Under the pieces are notes generated by a model that did no database searches, was not told where the DNA came from, and was given only the letters and a program-made list of their open reading frames with translations. Shown in pieces: positions 25,451 through 34,271 of a stretch of DNA of 64,000 bases. The position numbers were made by a program, and so were the translations under genes. The DNA is taken from NCBI GenBank assembly GCA_035628995.1, contig DASPIR010000023.1:558001-622000 (forward strand). Direction: 5' to 3'. Source of the DNA: Clostridia bacterium (GTDB lineage: Bacteria > Bacillota > Clostridia > Lutisporales > Lutisporaceae). Position 1 is the stretch's first letter; each line of letters starts with the position of its first letter.

Positions 25451-25666
25451 AAAAAAACCTTTCACTTGAGTGAAAGGGAAATAAACAGTAACGTAATTAC
25501 TATTTTCATCTTCACTCGCAGAGCTTTGGCACTATACAGCTTTGGACCACATACATCCAGCTACATTAAGTAGAACCTTACTTCGGTAATACCTGTTGAC
25601 CCATTGGCATCTCTCGATGTTTCCGGGTAGCAGCGTGTATCCATATAGGAGCCTCACCTAACGAAG
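25451..25666 (-). ncRNA. M-box (Mg2+) riboswitch of mgtE
   Basis: On the minus strand the leader starts with CTTCGTTAGGTGAGGCTCC and contains GGATACACGCTGCTACCCGG and GCCAATGGGTCAACAGG, the conserved core of the ykoK/M-box class. It ends in a terminator (25458-25477, CCTTTCAC with GTGAAAGG) with a run of Ts. High Mg2+ should stop transcription before mgtE. Confidence 0.96.
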
Positions 25667-25684
25667 ATTAACTTGTCGTCTATT

Positions 25685-25713
25685 ATTATAGTCCAATATT
25701 TTTTTCTTTTCAA
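25685..25713 (-). promoter_or_regulatory. mgtE leader promoter
   Basis: TTGAAA (complement of 25708-25713), a 17-nt spacer and TATAAT (complement of 25685-25690), about 20 nt before the M-box core. Confidence 0.75.
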
Positions 25714-25850
25714 TACTTATAATATGAAAAATGACAAAAATAGTTCGTATTATATTAAATTTTGTATATTAGAGGATTTATCGCTGTATATTTGTCCATA
25801 TTTCGGTCTACTTCATATTTGCTCGTATTCTTAGCTTTTTATTGAACGCT

Positions 25851-26555
25851 TCATAAGAACACAGGTATCCTTTCATTCAATACTATCTCGTTCTCCTCCA
25901 CCCTGCAATTATAAGCAAGCACTTCTACCCCATCGTCGTGAGCAGCCGTTAAAGCCTCTGCGAATTGTGGATCCATAGGTGTGTTGGGTGCAAACTGTTT
26001 TACATTCTCCATTTGAATAAGAAATACTATCACAGCTCTATAGCCTTCCCTGTGTGCATCAGCCAATTCCTTCAAATGCCGGGCGCCTCTTTCTGTTGGA
26101 GCATCCGGAAACATTGCATTACCATCAACCTCCAGTGTGACTCCTTTTACTTCTATATAACAGGAATCCTCCTTTCCGCTTTGCTCTGTCTTTTTCAAAA
26201 ACAAATCAAATCTGCTGCTTTGGTAAAATACTTCTCTTTTAACATATCCATAATCCCCAATCTCTTTTGTGAAGCCCGCTTTTACAGCTTCCTCCACTAT
26301 CCGGTTCGGAGCTTGAGAATCCATAGATATCAGCATGTCACCCTTATATACCATTATCAATTCGTATGGGGTCTTTCTTGTCTTGCTCTCCCTTATTTCC
26401 AGAAGAACTCTGGCTCCCATAACAAGCAGCTCTCTGCAGCGTCCTGTATTGGGTATATGTACCAGCTCTTCCCTTCCATCTATCTCTACTACTCCTTCAA
26501 ATCGGTTCAATCGCTTTATAAAACTGCCTTTTATAATCTTATTGGTGATTTTCAT
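25851..26555 (-). CDS. sfsA: SfsA family protein (DNA/RNA nuclease-like)
   Basis: The 234-residue protein matches SfsA throughout: HIPNTGRCRELLV (33-45), DSQAPNRIVEEA, EVKGVTLEVDGNAMFPDAPTERG and the C-terminal FAPNTPMDPQFAEAL. The EVKGVTL part belongs to the PD-(D/E)xK nuclease fold. SfsA was first named for sugar fermentation stimulation; the biochemical role is still unclear. Length is standard. It stands alone, with a heptamer-repeat element in the gap upstream. Confidence 0.92.
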   Translation of the reverse strand: MKITNKIIKGSFIKRLNRFEGVVEIDGREELVHIPNTGRCRELLVMGARVLLEIRESKTRKTPYELIMVYKGDMLISMDSQAPNRIVEEAVKAGFTKEIGDYGYVKREVFYQSSRFDLFLKKTEQSGKEDSCYIEVKGVTLEVDGNAMFPDAPTERGARHLKELADAHREGYRAVIVFLIQMENVKQFAPNTPMDPQFAEALTAAHDDGVEVLAYNCRVEENEIVLNERIPVFL

Positions 26556-26663
26556 TTTATTCTCCTTGTAAGTTTGCCATTATTATGGTTAAAATATCAT
26601 TATACATATTTACTTTGTATGAATTATATCATACTTTATGTATGTATTGATATTGGTATGGTT

Positions 26664-26690
26664 GCGCGTTTCGTGTTTCGCGTTTCGCGG
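26664..26690. repeat. Heptamer array 5a (CGTTT / GTTTCGC units)
   Basis: About four 7-nt units, GTTTCGT and GTTTCGC. With array 5b it flanks a 33-nt core and is in opposite orientation to it. Confidence 0.85.
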
Positions 26691-26723
26691 CTATGGCAAA
26701 GTCTTCGAAGCCATACTTTCACA
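26691..26723. other. Hairpin core between inverted heptamer arrays
   Basis: The core holds TATGGC and GCCATA arms (26692-26697 and 26710-26715) around a TTCGAA centre. It is bracketed by arrays 5a and 5b. Confidence 0.6.
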
Positions 26724-26752
26724 CTCGTAACTCGAAACTCGTAACCCGTAAC
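26724..26752. repeat. Heptamer array 5b (CTCGTAA / CTCGAAA units)
   Basis: Four 7-nt units (CTCGTAA, CTCGAAA, CTCGTAA, CCCGTAA). On the other strand they read GTTACGA/GTTTCGA, i.e. an inverted relative of array 5a. It ends 7 nt before the ribosome site of the next gene. Confidence 0.85.
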
Positions 26753-26771
26753 TTTTTTAGGAGGTAAAAAC

Positions 26772-27203
26772 ATGGACAAATATAACATAATGGTACTTAT
26801 GCAAAAAGATAAGGAAACAGGCTTCTTTACTCAAACTGTGGATTCTTACAAAATAGGAGTGGGTATTGAGCTCATAGAAAATGCCTATCTATCCGAAGAG
26901 GATGAGGAATATTTCATATACCTTACCTTAACTACTGCCGATATCGAAGAGTACCAGTACTATGGCATATATGACTTATACAACGAGGAAATTTTCGACA
27001 GCTTAGGTGTTGAATTATTGGACGGTTCCGGTGAGTATAACCCTAGATGGATTGTTAAAATGAAATACCTGGAAGAACGAAGTGAAATGGAAAGGCTTAT
27101 TAACGAACTGGTTGATATACATAAAGCTGAACTTGAAAGAATACTTCCTTTAGTGGAAGCTGACAAGCAAAAGTATATGGAAGAAGTAGAAACGGAAGAG
27201 TAG
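26772..27203 (+). CDS. Hypothetical acidic protein, 143 aa
   Basis: The product is acidic, with many D/E/Y residues, no signal peptide and no membrane segment. The first 90 residues look like a mixed alpha/beta domain and the last 45 form a charged helix (ERSEMERLINELVDIHKAEL). A TAGGAGGT site lies 7 nt before the ATG. I believe it belongs to a small conserved clostridial family but cannot name it. The gene has its own terminator, whose stem includes the stop codon. Confidence 0.7.
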   Translation: MDKYNIMVLMQKDKETGFFTQTVDSYKIGVGIELIENAYLSEEDEEYFIYLTLTTADIEEYQYYGIYDLYNEEIFDSLGVELLDGSGEYNPRWIVKMKYLEERSEMERLINELVDIHKAELERILPLVEADKQKYMEEVETEE

Positions 27204-27221
27204 CATTTAACTCTTCCGTTT
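27190..27221. terminator. Bidirectional terminator
   Basis: A 12-bp stem (AAACGGAAGAGT and its complement) with an 8-nt loop, between convergent genes. It spans the end of the 143-aa gene. Confidence 0.85.
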
Positions 27222-27235
27222 CTTTATACACAATA

Positions 27236-29188
27236 TTATATTGTTCCGATATTCTGCTTTGCTGCTTTTTTCTTCTGATACACAAACAATAAACCTAGAA
27301 TAACTAAACCAATGACATCTGTCATTGCACCGGGATCTACAAGCATCAGACCGCCTATAAGGAATGCCACTCTTTCAAGCTTATTTGCATGTGTAATGAA
27401 GTAACCCTCCATTGCTGCACCAATACCAACCATTCCCAAGATAGAGGTTATTATTATCTGTACTACCTGAAGGGGTGTAGTATTTATAAGCAGCAGAGCT
27501 GGATTAAATACAAATACATATGGTATTATGAATGCCGCAATTGCTAGTTTGCTTGCTTGTATACCTGTTTTCAGCGGGTCGCTCTTTGCTATTGCAGAGC
27601 CTGCGAAGGCTGCAAGTGCTACTGGTGGTGTAATATCCGCTATAATTCCAAAGTAGAAAGTGAACATGTGTGCTGCGAGCACAGGTACCCCAAGCATTAC
27701 TATGGCAGGGGCAGCTATTGTTGAAGTTATTATATAGTTAGCTGTTGTAGGTGCTCCCATACCAAGAATCAAGGATGAAATCATTGTAAATATTAGTGTA
27801 AGTATAAGGTTTCCACCAGAAAGGCCTATAAGTCCATTTCCGAGCTTCAAACCCAAACCAGTCAGAGTTATAGTACCTACTATAATTCCCGCACATGCAC
27901 AAGCTACTGAAACTCCAAGGGCATTCCTTGCTCCGGTTTCGAGCGCTTCAAGGAAGTCCTTGAATGAAAGTCTTGTGTCTTTTCTTATAAAGCTGGCTAA
28001 TATAGCAAGACCCAAGCCGTACAAAGCTGCCTTGATTGGAGTTGATCCTTCAACAAGGAAGTATATTATACCTATAAGTGGAAGGAATAGATATCCCCTC
28101 TCCTTCATTACCTTAGAGAGCTTTGGCAGTTCATCCTTGCTAAGGCCCTTCATTCCTAGCTTCTTTGCCTCAAAATGCACCATAATCCATATACCTGTAA
28201 AATAAAGCAGCGCCGGAATTGCTGCAGCTTTAGCGATATCCATGTATGGCATACCAATAAATTCTGCCATCAAGAATGCCGCAGCACCCATTACAGGAGG
28301 CATTATCTGTCCTCCAGTAGAAGCAGCAGCCTCAACTGCAGCTGCAAACTCAGGCTTGTATCCCAGGCTCTTCATAAGCGGTATTGTGAAACTTCCAGAG
28401 CCTACAGTATTAGCAACTGAGCTTCCCGATATAGTGCCTTCAAGAGCACTTGTCAGGACAGCAACCTTGGCAGGCCCCCCTGCTGCATGGCCTGCAACAG
28501 AGTTTGCCAGATCTATGAAGAATCTTCCTATCCCCGTCTTCTCCAGAAAAGCTCCAAACAATATGAAAAGGAAAATGAAGGTTGCTGCTACGCCTAAGGG
28601 TACACCAAGTACCCCCTCTGTTGTATAATACATATGGCTTATAATTCGCTCAATGGAATAACCCCTATGGTTTAGGAATCCCGGCATATAAGGGCCAACC
28701 TTTGCATATAAAAGAAAAACTGAAGCTATTATTGCAATTGGAAGTCCAACAACTCTTCTAGCACCTTCAAGTACTAAGAGTATTGCGATTCCTCCTATGA
28801 AAAGATCGAGGGTTACATAATCCCCAGCCCTGTAAATCAATGATTCATAATTAAGAGTTATATACAAGGCACATGCTCCACCTAGCACTGCAAGAGCAAT
28901 GTCAATCCAATGGAAGCTGTCCCTCCTCATTTTGCTGCTTGAAGGATAAAGAAGATATACCAGTACAAATACAAATGTTAAATGTATTGATCTCTGCAGC
29001 TGCGCAGGCAGAATTCCCATTAAGCCCGTATAAATTTGGAATAAAGAAAAAAGTATTGCAATTGAAGAGACTAATCTCATCTGAAAGCCGCTAAGTCTTC
29101 TGAACGCTGACTCTTTATCATATTTTGCCATTATTTCATTAATATCTATTTCTTGAACTTGTTCTTTTAGAATTTTATCTTCATTCAT
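27236..29188 (-). CDS. TRAP transporter permease, 4TM/12TM fused
   Basis: A 650-residue membrane protein that joins the small (DctQ-like, about 35-190) and large (DctM-like, about 190-610) TRAP subunits in one chain, as in the TAXI subclass. Typical segments are LEGTISGSSVANTVGSGSFTIP, GGQIMPPVMGAAAFLMAEF and the second repeat LGMGAPTTANYI. It uses an ion gradient with a binding protein to import organic acids or amino acids. It is the third gene of the operon that begins at 30763. Confidence 0.93.
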   Translation of the reverse strand: MNEDKILKEQVQEIDINEIMAKYDKESAFRRLSGFQMRLVSSIAILFSLFQIYTGLMGILPAQLQRSIHLTFVFVLVYLLYPSSSKMRRDSFHWIDIALAVLGGACALYITLNYESLIYRAGDYVTLDLFIGGIAILLVLEGARRVVGLPIAIIASVFLLYAKVGPYMPGFLNHRGYSIERIISHMYYTTEGVLGVPLGVAATFIFLFILFGAFLEKTGIGRFFIDLANSVAGHAAGGPAKVAVLTSALEGTISGSSVANTVGSGSFTIPLMKSLGYKPEFAAAVEAAASTGGQIMPPVMGAAAFLMAEFIGMPYMDIAKAAAIPALLYFTGIWIMVHFEAKKLGMKGLSKDELPKLSKVMKERGYLFLPLIGIIYFLVEGSTPIKAALYGLGLAILASFIRKDTRLSFKDFLEALETGARNALGVSVACACAGIIVGTITLTGLGLKLGNGLIGLSGGNLILTLIFTMISSLILGMGAPTTANYIITSTIAAPAIVMLGVPVLAAHMFTFYFGIIADITPPVALAAFAGSAIAKSDPLKTGIQASKLAIAAFIIPYVFVFNPALLLINTTPLQVVQIIITSILGMVGIGAAMEGYFITHANKLERVAFLIGGLMLVDPGAMTDVIGLVILGLLFVYQKKKAAKQNIGTI

Positions 29189-29243
29189 AAACGCACCTCC
29201 TCTGATTAAATCTCAGTGTTTTAATATCCACCTCGATTGGATC

Positions 29244-29747
29244 TTATTTTTTGCTCCAATAAGACCTTATTAGTGTAATAAGTGATACTTTTTTAACTTC
29301 AAATGTTACCGGTGTTTGAGGTTTCACAAATTGCGAAAAAAATATCTCGCTATCATTGGTATTCAAGCTATGATTGGCATTGATTCCAGCAAATATTGTG
29401 AATTTCGGGAACACTTTATTAATATTGTCTATTTGTACCATGCCATTTATAATGCTTGGCTTACTACTCCCGTACTCCCCTGCTTCTGGCATTCCCGCCC
29501 CATAAGAATAGAAGGTCGCTTTTTGCAATACAAGCTTACCCTCTGATATTCTATAATATTCATTAACGGGTGTCCTGTTTACAGAGTGGGTGAAGCTGGT
29601 ATGAAACTCTCTATACTTTTCCACCCTATCCTGAAAAACTAAAGAACCGGATTTTTCATTTGTTATTGTAAACCGTTCAAATAGCGGCATGCTACCCGCT
29701 GCTGCCAATACAATAATCAAAAATAAGCTAATAATCCTATTTCTCAT
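29244..29747 (-). CDS. DUF1850 protein
   Basis: A 167-residue protein with an N-terminal signal or anchor (IISLFLIIVLAAAGSMPLF) and a conserved F-T-H-S-V-N-R-T-P-V-N-E-Y-Y motif near residues 52-65. DUF1850 genes are commonly found between TAXI binding protein and permease genes, exactly as here, so it probably serves as an accessory of the transporter. Its ribosome site is unusual: AAGGAGG lies 37 nt before the ATG with a hairpin in between. Confidence 0.85.
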   Translation of the reverse strand: MRNRIISLFLIIVLAAAGSMPLFERFTITNEKSGSLVFQDRVEKYREFHTSFTHSVNRTPVNEYYRISEGKLVLQKATFYSYGAGMPEAGEYGSSKPSIINGMVQIDNINKVFPKFTIFAGINANHSLNTNDSEIFFSQFVKPQTPVTFEVKKVSLITLIRSYWSKK

Positions 29748-29754
29748 TTAAAGA

Positions 29755-29791
29755 AGCCGGACCGGAAATATCCAGCCCGGCTATCCTCCTT
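29755..29791 (-). promoter_or_regulatory. SD-hairpin-start arrangement before DUF1850 gene
   Basis: AAGGAGG (complement of 29785-29791) is followed by a GC-rich hairpin (AGCCGG with CCGGCT, 29755-29782) and then the ATG. Folding the hairpin would bring the site close to the start codon. Confidence 0.5.
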
Positions 29792-29806
29792 ATGGTTTCA
29801 AGTCAG

Positions 29807-30763
29807 TTATTTTATAGCGCCCTTTTCTTTGTAATATTTCTCTGCTCCTGGATGGAAAGGAACTGATATACCTGTTACTGCTGATTCAAGGCTTAATGCC
29901 TTTCCTTTTGCATGTGCCGATGCTAATTCTGCTTGATTATCAAATAAAGCCTTTGTAAGCTCATATACAACTTTTTCTGATACTTCTGAGCCAACTACTA
30001 ATGTAGCATTAACCGCAACAGTCTTTACATCCGCATCCTGCCCTTTATATGTTCCAGCAGGTATTACGTATTCTGTATAGAAAGGATATTTTTCAATAAG
30101 CTTCTTTATTGTATCGTCTGAAATCGATACGAATTTAAGTTCGCTTGTTGCCGTGATATCTTGTATAGCAGCATTAGGTATTCCAGATGTGAACAGGAAG
30201 CCGTCAATATGCTTGTCTTTGTATGAATCTGAAGACTCTGCAAAGGAAAGATAATTTGCTGTAAAATCGTTGTATGTCATACCTAAAGTTTCAAATATCT
30301 GTCTTGCATTTGCTTCAACACCGCTGCCCGGGGCACCAACTGAGAATTTTTTCGACTTGATATCAGTAAGTGCGTTTATTCCGCTGTCTACAGATGCAAC
30401 TATCTGTATTACTTCTGGATAGAGAGTAGCAATAGCCCTTACATTTTCGACCTTGCCATCCTTGAAATTTTCCAAGCCCTTATAAGCATAATCTGTAGTG
30501 TCATTCTGAACTATAGCAAGTTCTGCTTCCTTCTTGCCTATAAGCTTAAGGTTCTCAACAGAAGCGCCTGTTGCCTGTGCTGTCACATTCATATTGGCTA
30601 CCTTTGTATTGAATATCTGCGCTATAGCGCCGCCAAATGGATAATAAGTGCCGGATGTACCTCCAGTTGCCAATATAAGATTAGTCTTTTGCGGAGCACA
30701 GCCTGTCAAAGCTACTGAACATATGAATACTACAACTAGTGCCAGTACTATGTATTTTTTCAT
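29807..30763 (-). CDS. TAXI-family TRAP solute-binding lipoprotein
   Basis: The 318-residue protein has a lipoprotein signal ending in ALTGC and then the TAXI hallmark TGGTSGTYYPFGGAIAQIF (about 34-52). SVGAPGSGVEANARQIFETLG (about 142-162) is the second conserved region. TAXI proteins deliver substrates such as glutamate, glutamine or dicarboxylates to fused TRAP permeases. It is the first gene of the operon with DUF1850 and the permease, and its start has GGAGGGG. Confidence 0.93.
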   Translation of the reverse strand: MKKYIVLALVVVFICSVALTGCAPQKTNLILATGGTSGTYYPFGGAIAQIFNTKVANMNVTAQATGASVENLKLIGKKEAELAIVQNDTTDYAYKGLENFKDGKVENVRAIATLYPEVIQIVASVDSGINALTDIKSKKFSVGAPGSGVEANARQIFETLGMTYNDFTANYLSFAESSDSYKDKHIDGFLFTSGIPNAAIQDITATSELKFVSISDDTIKKLIEKYPFYTEYVIPAGTYKGQDADVKTVAVNATLVVGSEVSEKVVYELTKALFDNQAELASAHAKGKALSLESAVTGISVPFHPGAEKYYKEKGAIK

Positions 30764-30887
30764 GGAATCCCCTCCTACTATTTATTATATTAATTTTATA
30801 ATCATACTAACAAATAATAACAGGAAAATACACAAATATACAAAAATAGAATTGAAAATTTAGATAATTGATGCCGCGCAATATCAA

Positions 30888-31781
30888 TCATGCATTCTGT
30901 TCCAGCATTACCAACAGTCTTTTTAGAAATGATTTAATATTTATTTTGCCGCTATACTTTGCCTTTCCTCTTATGTAGTCCATTTCAGCCTTCACATCCG
31001 CATAATCAAACAATGATGAGCTGTATAGAATGAACTTGTCATTACTGAAATCTTCTATCCCCATGGCTGCAATATTCTTCATAGCTTTGCCAACTGTTCT
31101 CCTCATTCTCATCTCAATTGCTTTGAAGTCACTTGCAGAACCTCTGCCTTCGGTCGAATATTTACTCTGCAGCAGCTTCAAAAGCTCGCTGAGCTGTGTC
31201 TCTTCCAGTGCTTCCTCCAGCTCAGCATCTTCAGATAATATGGTGCAGATTTTCATTATGTCTCTGCTCCCCAGGTCGCCCAATATGCCAAGGTCTGCCA
31301 TTATCTGATTCAACGCCCTTTTTGCAGTATCCGCCTTTTTATCACAGTTCTCGCCACTGCTTATTCCCAGATTCATAACTGTAGACTCAATAGCTTTAAA
31401 GGTCTTTTTCAATGCAACGTATTCCTTGACTTTTTTTATTACATTCACTACCTCAATAACATTTATAGGCTTGCTGATAAAAAACTCAATTCCATACTCA
31501 TAGGCCTTTGCTATCATGTCCTTGTCACTGACCTGTGAGATCATAATAAAAATGCTTCTTGCATTCAAGGATTTGACCTTTTTTATTATAGATATGCCAT
31601 CCTGAAGTGGCAGCAATAGGTCTATCATCACAATATCCGGTTTGTGCCTGAGAATAATCTCCTCACCCAAAAGTCCATTATCAGCTTCAGCGCACACAAC
31701 TCCAAGGTTGTACTGCTCTATTATGCTTGTAAGTACACGCCTGACCGTTATATCATCATCAATAACTATAAAGCTAGACAT
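30888..31781 (-). CDS. Response regulator with YcbB domain (GlnL-like)
   Basis: A 297-residue regulator. The receiver domain (1-120) has the acidic pair DDD near residue 8, phospho-acceptor Asp in IVMIDLLLP and Lys in FISKPINV. The C-terminal region (about 125-297) matches the YcbB DNA-binding domain of Bacillus GlnL. GlnL works with the kinase GlnK to induce a glutaminase and a glutamine transporter. ATG 31781 overlaps the kinase stop by 8 nt and has GAGGAAG; the earlier in-frame ATG at 31799 does not. Confidence 0.85.
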   Translation of the reverse strand: MSSFIVIDDDITVRRVLTSIIEQYNLGVVCAEADNGLLGEEIILRHKPDIVMIDLLLPLQDGISIIKKVKSLNARSIFIMISQVSDKDMIAKAYEYGIEFFISKPINVIEVVNVIKKVKEYVALKKTFKAIESTVMNLGISSGENCDKKADTAKRALNQIMADLGILGDLGSRDIMKICTILSEDAELEEALEETQLSELLKLLQSKYSTEGRGSASDFKAIEMRMRRTVGKAMKNIAAMGIEDFSNDKFILYSSSLFDYADVKAEMDYIRGKAKYSGKINIKSFLKRLLVMLEQNA

Positions 31782-33072
31782 CCCTATCTTCCTCCTCACA
31801 AATTACTGAATCTGCCGGATACTCCAATCTGAAATCAGTAATACCACTCGTGCCATTATTTAAACTGACTTTTCCCCTTAAATGCTCTGAAAGCATCTTA
31901 ATGTGTGTCAGCCCAAGGCCTGTTGAAACTTGTCCTGTCTCTGGGTTGAACTTTGTGGTATATCCCGGCTCAAAAATCAATTCCCGTTCCGTGTTCTTTA
32001 TGCCCTTCCCATTGTCCTCAATACAGAAAACTGCCATATTATCACGCAGATAGCATCTGACCTTCACATAAGAATCGCTCCTAAAGCATGCTTCAATTGA
32101 GTTTTGAATCATATTATTAAGTATGGACATTATAATGAAATACTCACTTGTTCTAAAATCCTTTTCAAGGTCTAAAACAAGCTTTACATCCTTGTTTATC
32201 ACTTCCAAGTATCTATTAAATATATCGCCTATAGTCTCAAATATTTCACTCATTCTCATTGTTTTGGAAACGTCACTTGCGGGCATGAGCTTTTCCATGC
32301 TTATCACAATTCTATTGTAATCCTTTTTTATTTCATGTATATCAATAGATAAATTCAGACAGTCTACTGTTATCTTGTTCAGTTCACCCTCGCCCATGGG
32401 GCTGTTTTCCTTAATTGTATTATAGATAGAATAGCTCTTGGCCATTGCACCCTCAATATCCTGCATTGACTTTTTAAGAAAGAAAATTTCAGATTTTAAC
32501 TTTGCGGTTAGCAGCAATAGTTCCTTATACCTCCTCTGGTGTTCCTCCTTAGTTATAAACAAACTATAATATTTAATTATCCAGAACAGTGCCAATACAA
32601 GGCAGCTCCTGATTACTGCAGCCAACATGATCATGGAAAAAATAACATCAAAGGACTTAGTATTGAACTGATTTCTAATTATCAGCTCAAATAAATTCGA
32701 GACTATATCTGCAGTTGTTAACGCAACAATGAAATATATGGGCTTTTCGAACAGCTTCCTAAAACCTGCTCCCTCAATTATAATGCCATAGGAAATATAA
32801 TACATAAGAGCAGGTATATGCTTATAAGCTGCTGCCTCAAAGCTCACTGCATTAGCAAACACATCTATGCCGACCCTTACAACTAAAACCGAAATTCCAG
32901 TTGCTATTGATGTGGCAACAATTGGCAGCGAGTGGAAATACAATAGCAGAAAAGTGAAAATTACAACCCCTACAGTGATTCTGAAATCTGTACCAAAAGG
33001 GTAGAAATTTACCTGTCCCATAAAAGCGGTAAATAAGCCGACCATCAACATTTCATTATATCTAATCTTCAA
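31774..33072 (-). CDS. Sensor histidine kinase (GlnK-like)
   Basis: The protein has about six N-terminal membrane helices (residues 5-180), a coiled-coil linker (about 185-260), and a C-terminal GHKL ATPase: NNMIQNSIEACF (N box), EDNGKGI (G1) and STGLGLTHIKML (G2). The membrane part lacks a large extracellular sensor, so it probably senses through the membrane or a transporter. TTG 33072 has GAGGT six nt upstream; the ATG at 33105 has no ribosome site. It pairs with the overlapping regulator gene and may control the adjacent TRAP operon. Confidence 0.85.
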   Translation of the reverse strand: MKIRYNEMLMVGLFTAFMGQVNFYPFGTDFRITVGVVIFTFLLLYFHSLPIVATSIATGISVLVVRVGIDVFANAVSFEAAAYKHIPALMYYISYGIIIEGAGFRKLFEKPIYFIVALTTADIVSNLFELIIRNQFNTKSFDVIFSMIMLAAVIRSCLVLALFWIIKYYSLFITKEEHQRRYKELLLLTAKLKSEIFFLKKSMQDIEGAMAKSYSIYNTIKENSPMGEGELNKITVDCLNLSIDIHEIKKDYNRIVISMEKLMPASDVSKTMRMSEIFETIGDIFNRYLEVINKDVKLVLDLEKDFRTSEYFIIMSILNNMIQNSIEACFRSDSYVKVRCYLRDNMAVFCIEDNGKGIKNTERELIFEPGYTTKFNPETGQVSTGLGLTHIKMLSEHLRGKVSLNNGTSGITDFRLEYPADSVICEEEDRDV

Positions 33073-33250
33073 AGAAACAACCTCATTATCCTTTTTTTGT
33101 TGCATTTAGATAATTTTAGCTCCAAAATGCATGATTTTATAGTAATTATATCATAATATGGTATAGAGAATAAAATACGAATATTATTGTATGAAGTTGT
33201 AAATTCTGCCCAAATTGGATTTTTGTCTTTCTTTTTTGGACAAATTGTTA

Positions 33251-33273
33251 TATAATTGTTACAGATGTGTTAC
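33251..33273 (+). promoter_or_regulatory. WalR-like box on the promoter of the NlpC/P60 gene
   Basis: A TATAAT -10 box (33251-33256) is followed at once by TGTTAC-N5-TGTTAC (33257-33273). This fits the WalR/YycF consensus TGTWAH-N5-TGTWAH. The target encodes a peptidoglycan hydrolase, the usual class of WalR-controlled gene. The position suggests repression. Confidence 0.6.
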
Positions 33274-33311
33274 ATCTATATTATTTAGCACGAATATAGG
33301 AGGTAGATACG

Positions 33312-34271
33312 TTGAAAAGTAAAATTAGAAGCTTCTCACTAACATTAATATTAGTATCTTCCATATTATTCATGCTGACAACTGCAGTATATGCCGATAT
33401 CGGCGACACTACTCTCAAGAAAGGCATGAAGCACCCTGACGTTGCGGCACTTCAGGAAAAGCTGAATATTCTAGGCTATTTCGATGAAGAAGAGTTTATA
33501 GATTCCTTTGGGGACAAAACAGAAGCGGCTCTTAAAGCCTTCCAGAAGGATGTCGGACTTAATCCGGATGCTATTGCAGGCAAAGAAACCTTTAGACTTC
33601 TCACTGTAAGAATCAAGCAGACCGAAATTATCCCTGAGAACTTTGAACCTATCAAAGAGGGAGACAGTGGGGATAAGGTAGTTGAATTAAAGAAAAAATT
33701 GAAGAATCTTGATATATATAAAGCTGAAATCAACTCCACTTATGACAAGGCTGCAGTAGCTGCCGTATTAGATTTTCAAAAGGCGAATGCACTTCCTCAG
33801 ACTGGCATTGTAGATAGTGCCACACTTATTAAGCTTAATACTGTTGCTGATAAAAAGATAGCTGATAGAGCAAGCGCAAGCCGCAGACTGGTAAATGCTA
33901 AAGCAGTTGCTTATGCCAAGAATTATCTGGGCGTCCCTTACAAATGGGGTGCATCTTCTGGAAAAGCTTTTGATTGCTCCGGTTATGTAGTATATATAAT
34001 GAAAAGATTCAATGTTAATCTGGAGCGAACTGCATCAAGCCAGTTTAATAGTGGAACGAAGGTTGACAGAGACGACCTTCAAGCAGGGGATTTAGTATTC
34101 TTTACTACCTACAAAAAAGGCCCCAGCCATGTGGGAATGTACATAGGTGACAATAAGTTCATACATGCAAGCTCCGGAGTTGACCGTGTAACTATTAACG
34201 ATTTGAATATGAGTTACTATAAGAAAAGATACTTGGGAGCCAGAAGATATAATTTAACAGACAGTAAATAA
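33312..34271 (+). CDS. NlpC/P60 endopeptidase with two peptidoglycan-binding domains
   Basis: The 319-residue exported protein has a signal peptide (cut near AVYA, residue 28), two PG_binding_1 domains (about 35-97 and 115-175), a short linker, and an NlpC/P60 domain (195-315). The catalytic Cys222 (FDCSGY), His273 (PSHVGMYIG) and polar His285 (FIHASS) are all present. It should cut the gamma-D-Glu-diamino acid bond of wall peptides. TTG start with AGGAGG. It is monocistronic, with a WalR-like box at its promoter. Confidence 0.93.
   Translation: MKSKIRSFSLTLILVSSILFMLTTAVYADIGDTTLKKGMKHPDVAALQEKLNILGYFDEEEFIDSFGDKTEAALKAFQKDVGLNPDAIAGKETFRLLTVRIKQTEIIPENFEPIKEGDSGDKVVELKKKLKNLDIYKAEINSTYDKAAVAAVLDFQKANALPQTGIVDSATLIKLNTVADKKIADRASASRRLVNAKAVAYAKNYLGVPYKWGASSGKAFDCSGYVVYIMKRFNVNLERTASSQFNSGTKVDRDDLQAGDLVFFTTYKKGPSHVGMYIGDNKFIHASSGVDRVTINDLNMSYYKKRYLGARRYNLTDSK

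Noticed and set aside
25965-26744. A 259-codon open frame on the plus strand
   Set aside because: It is antisense to sfsA and then runs through the heptamer element; no ribosome site or domain.
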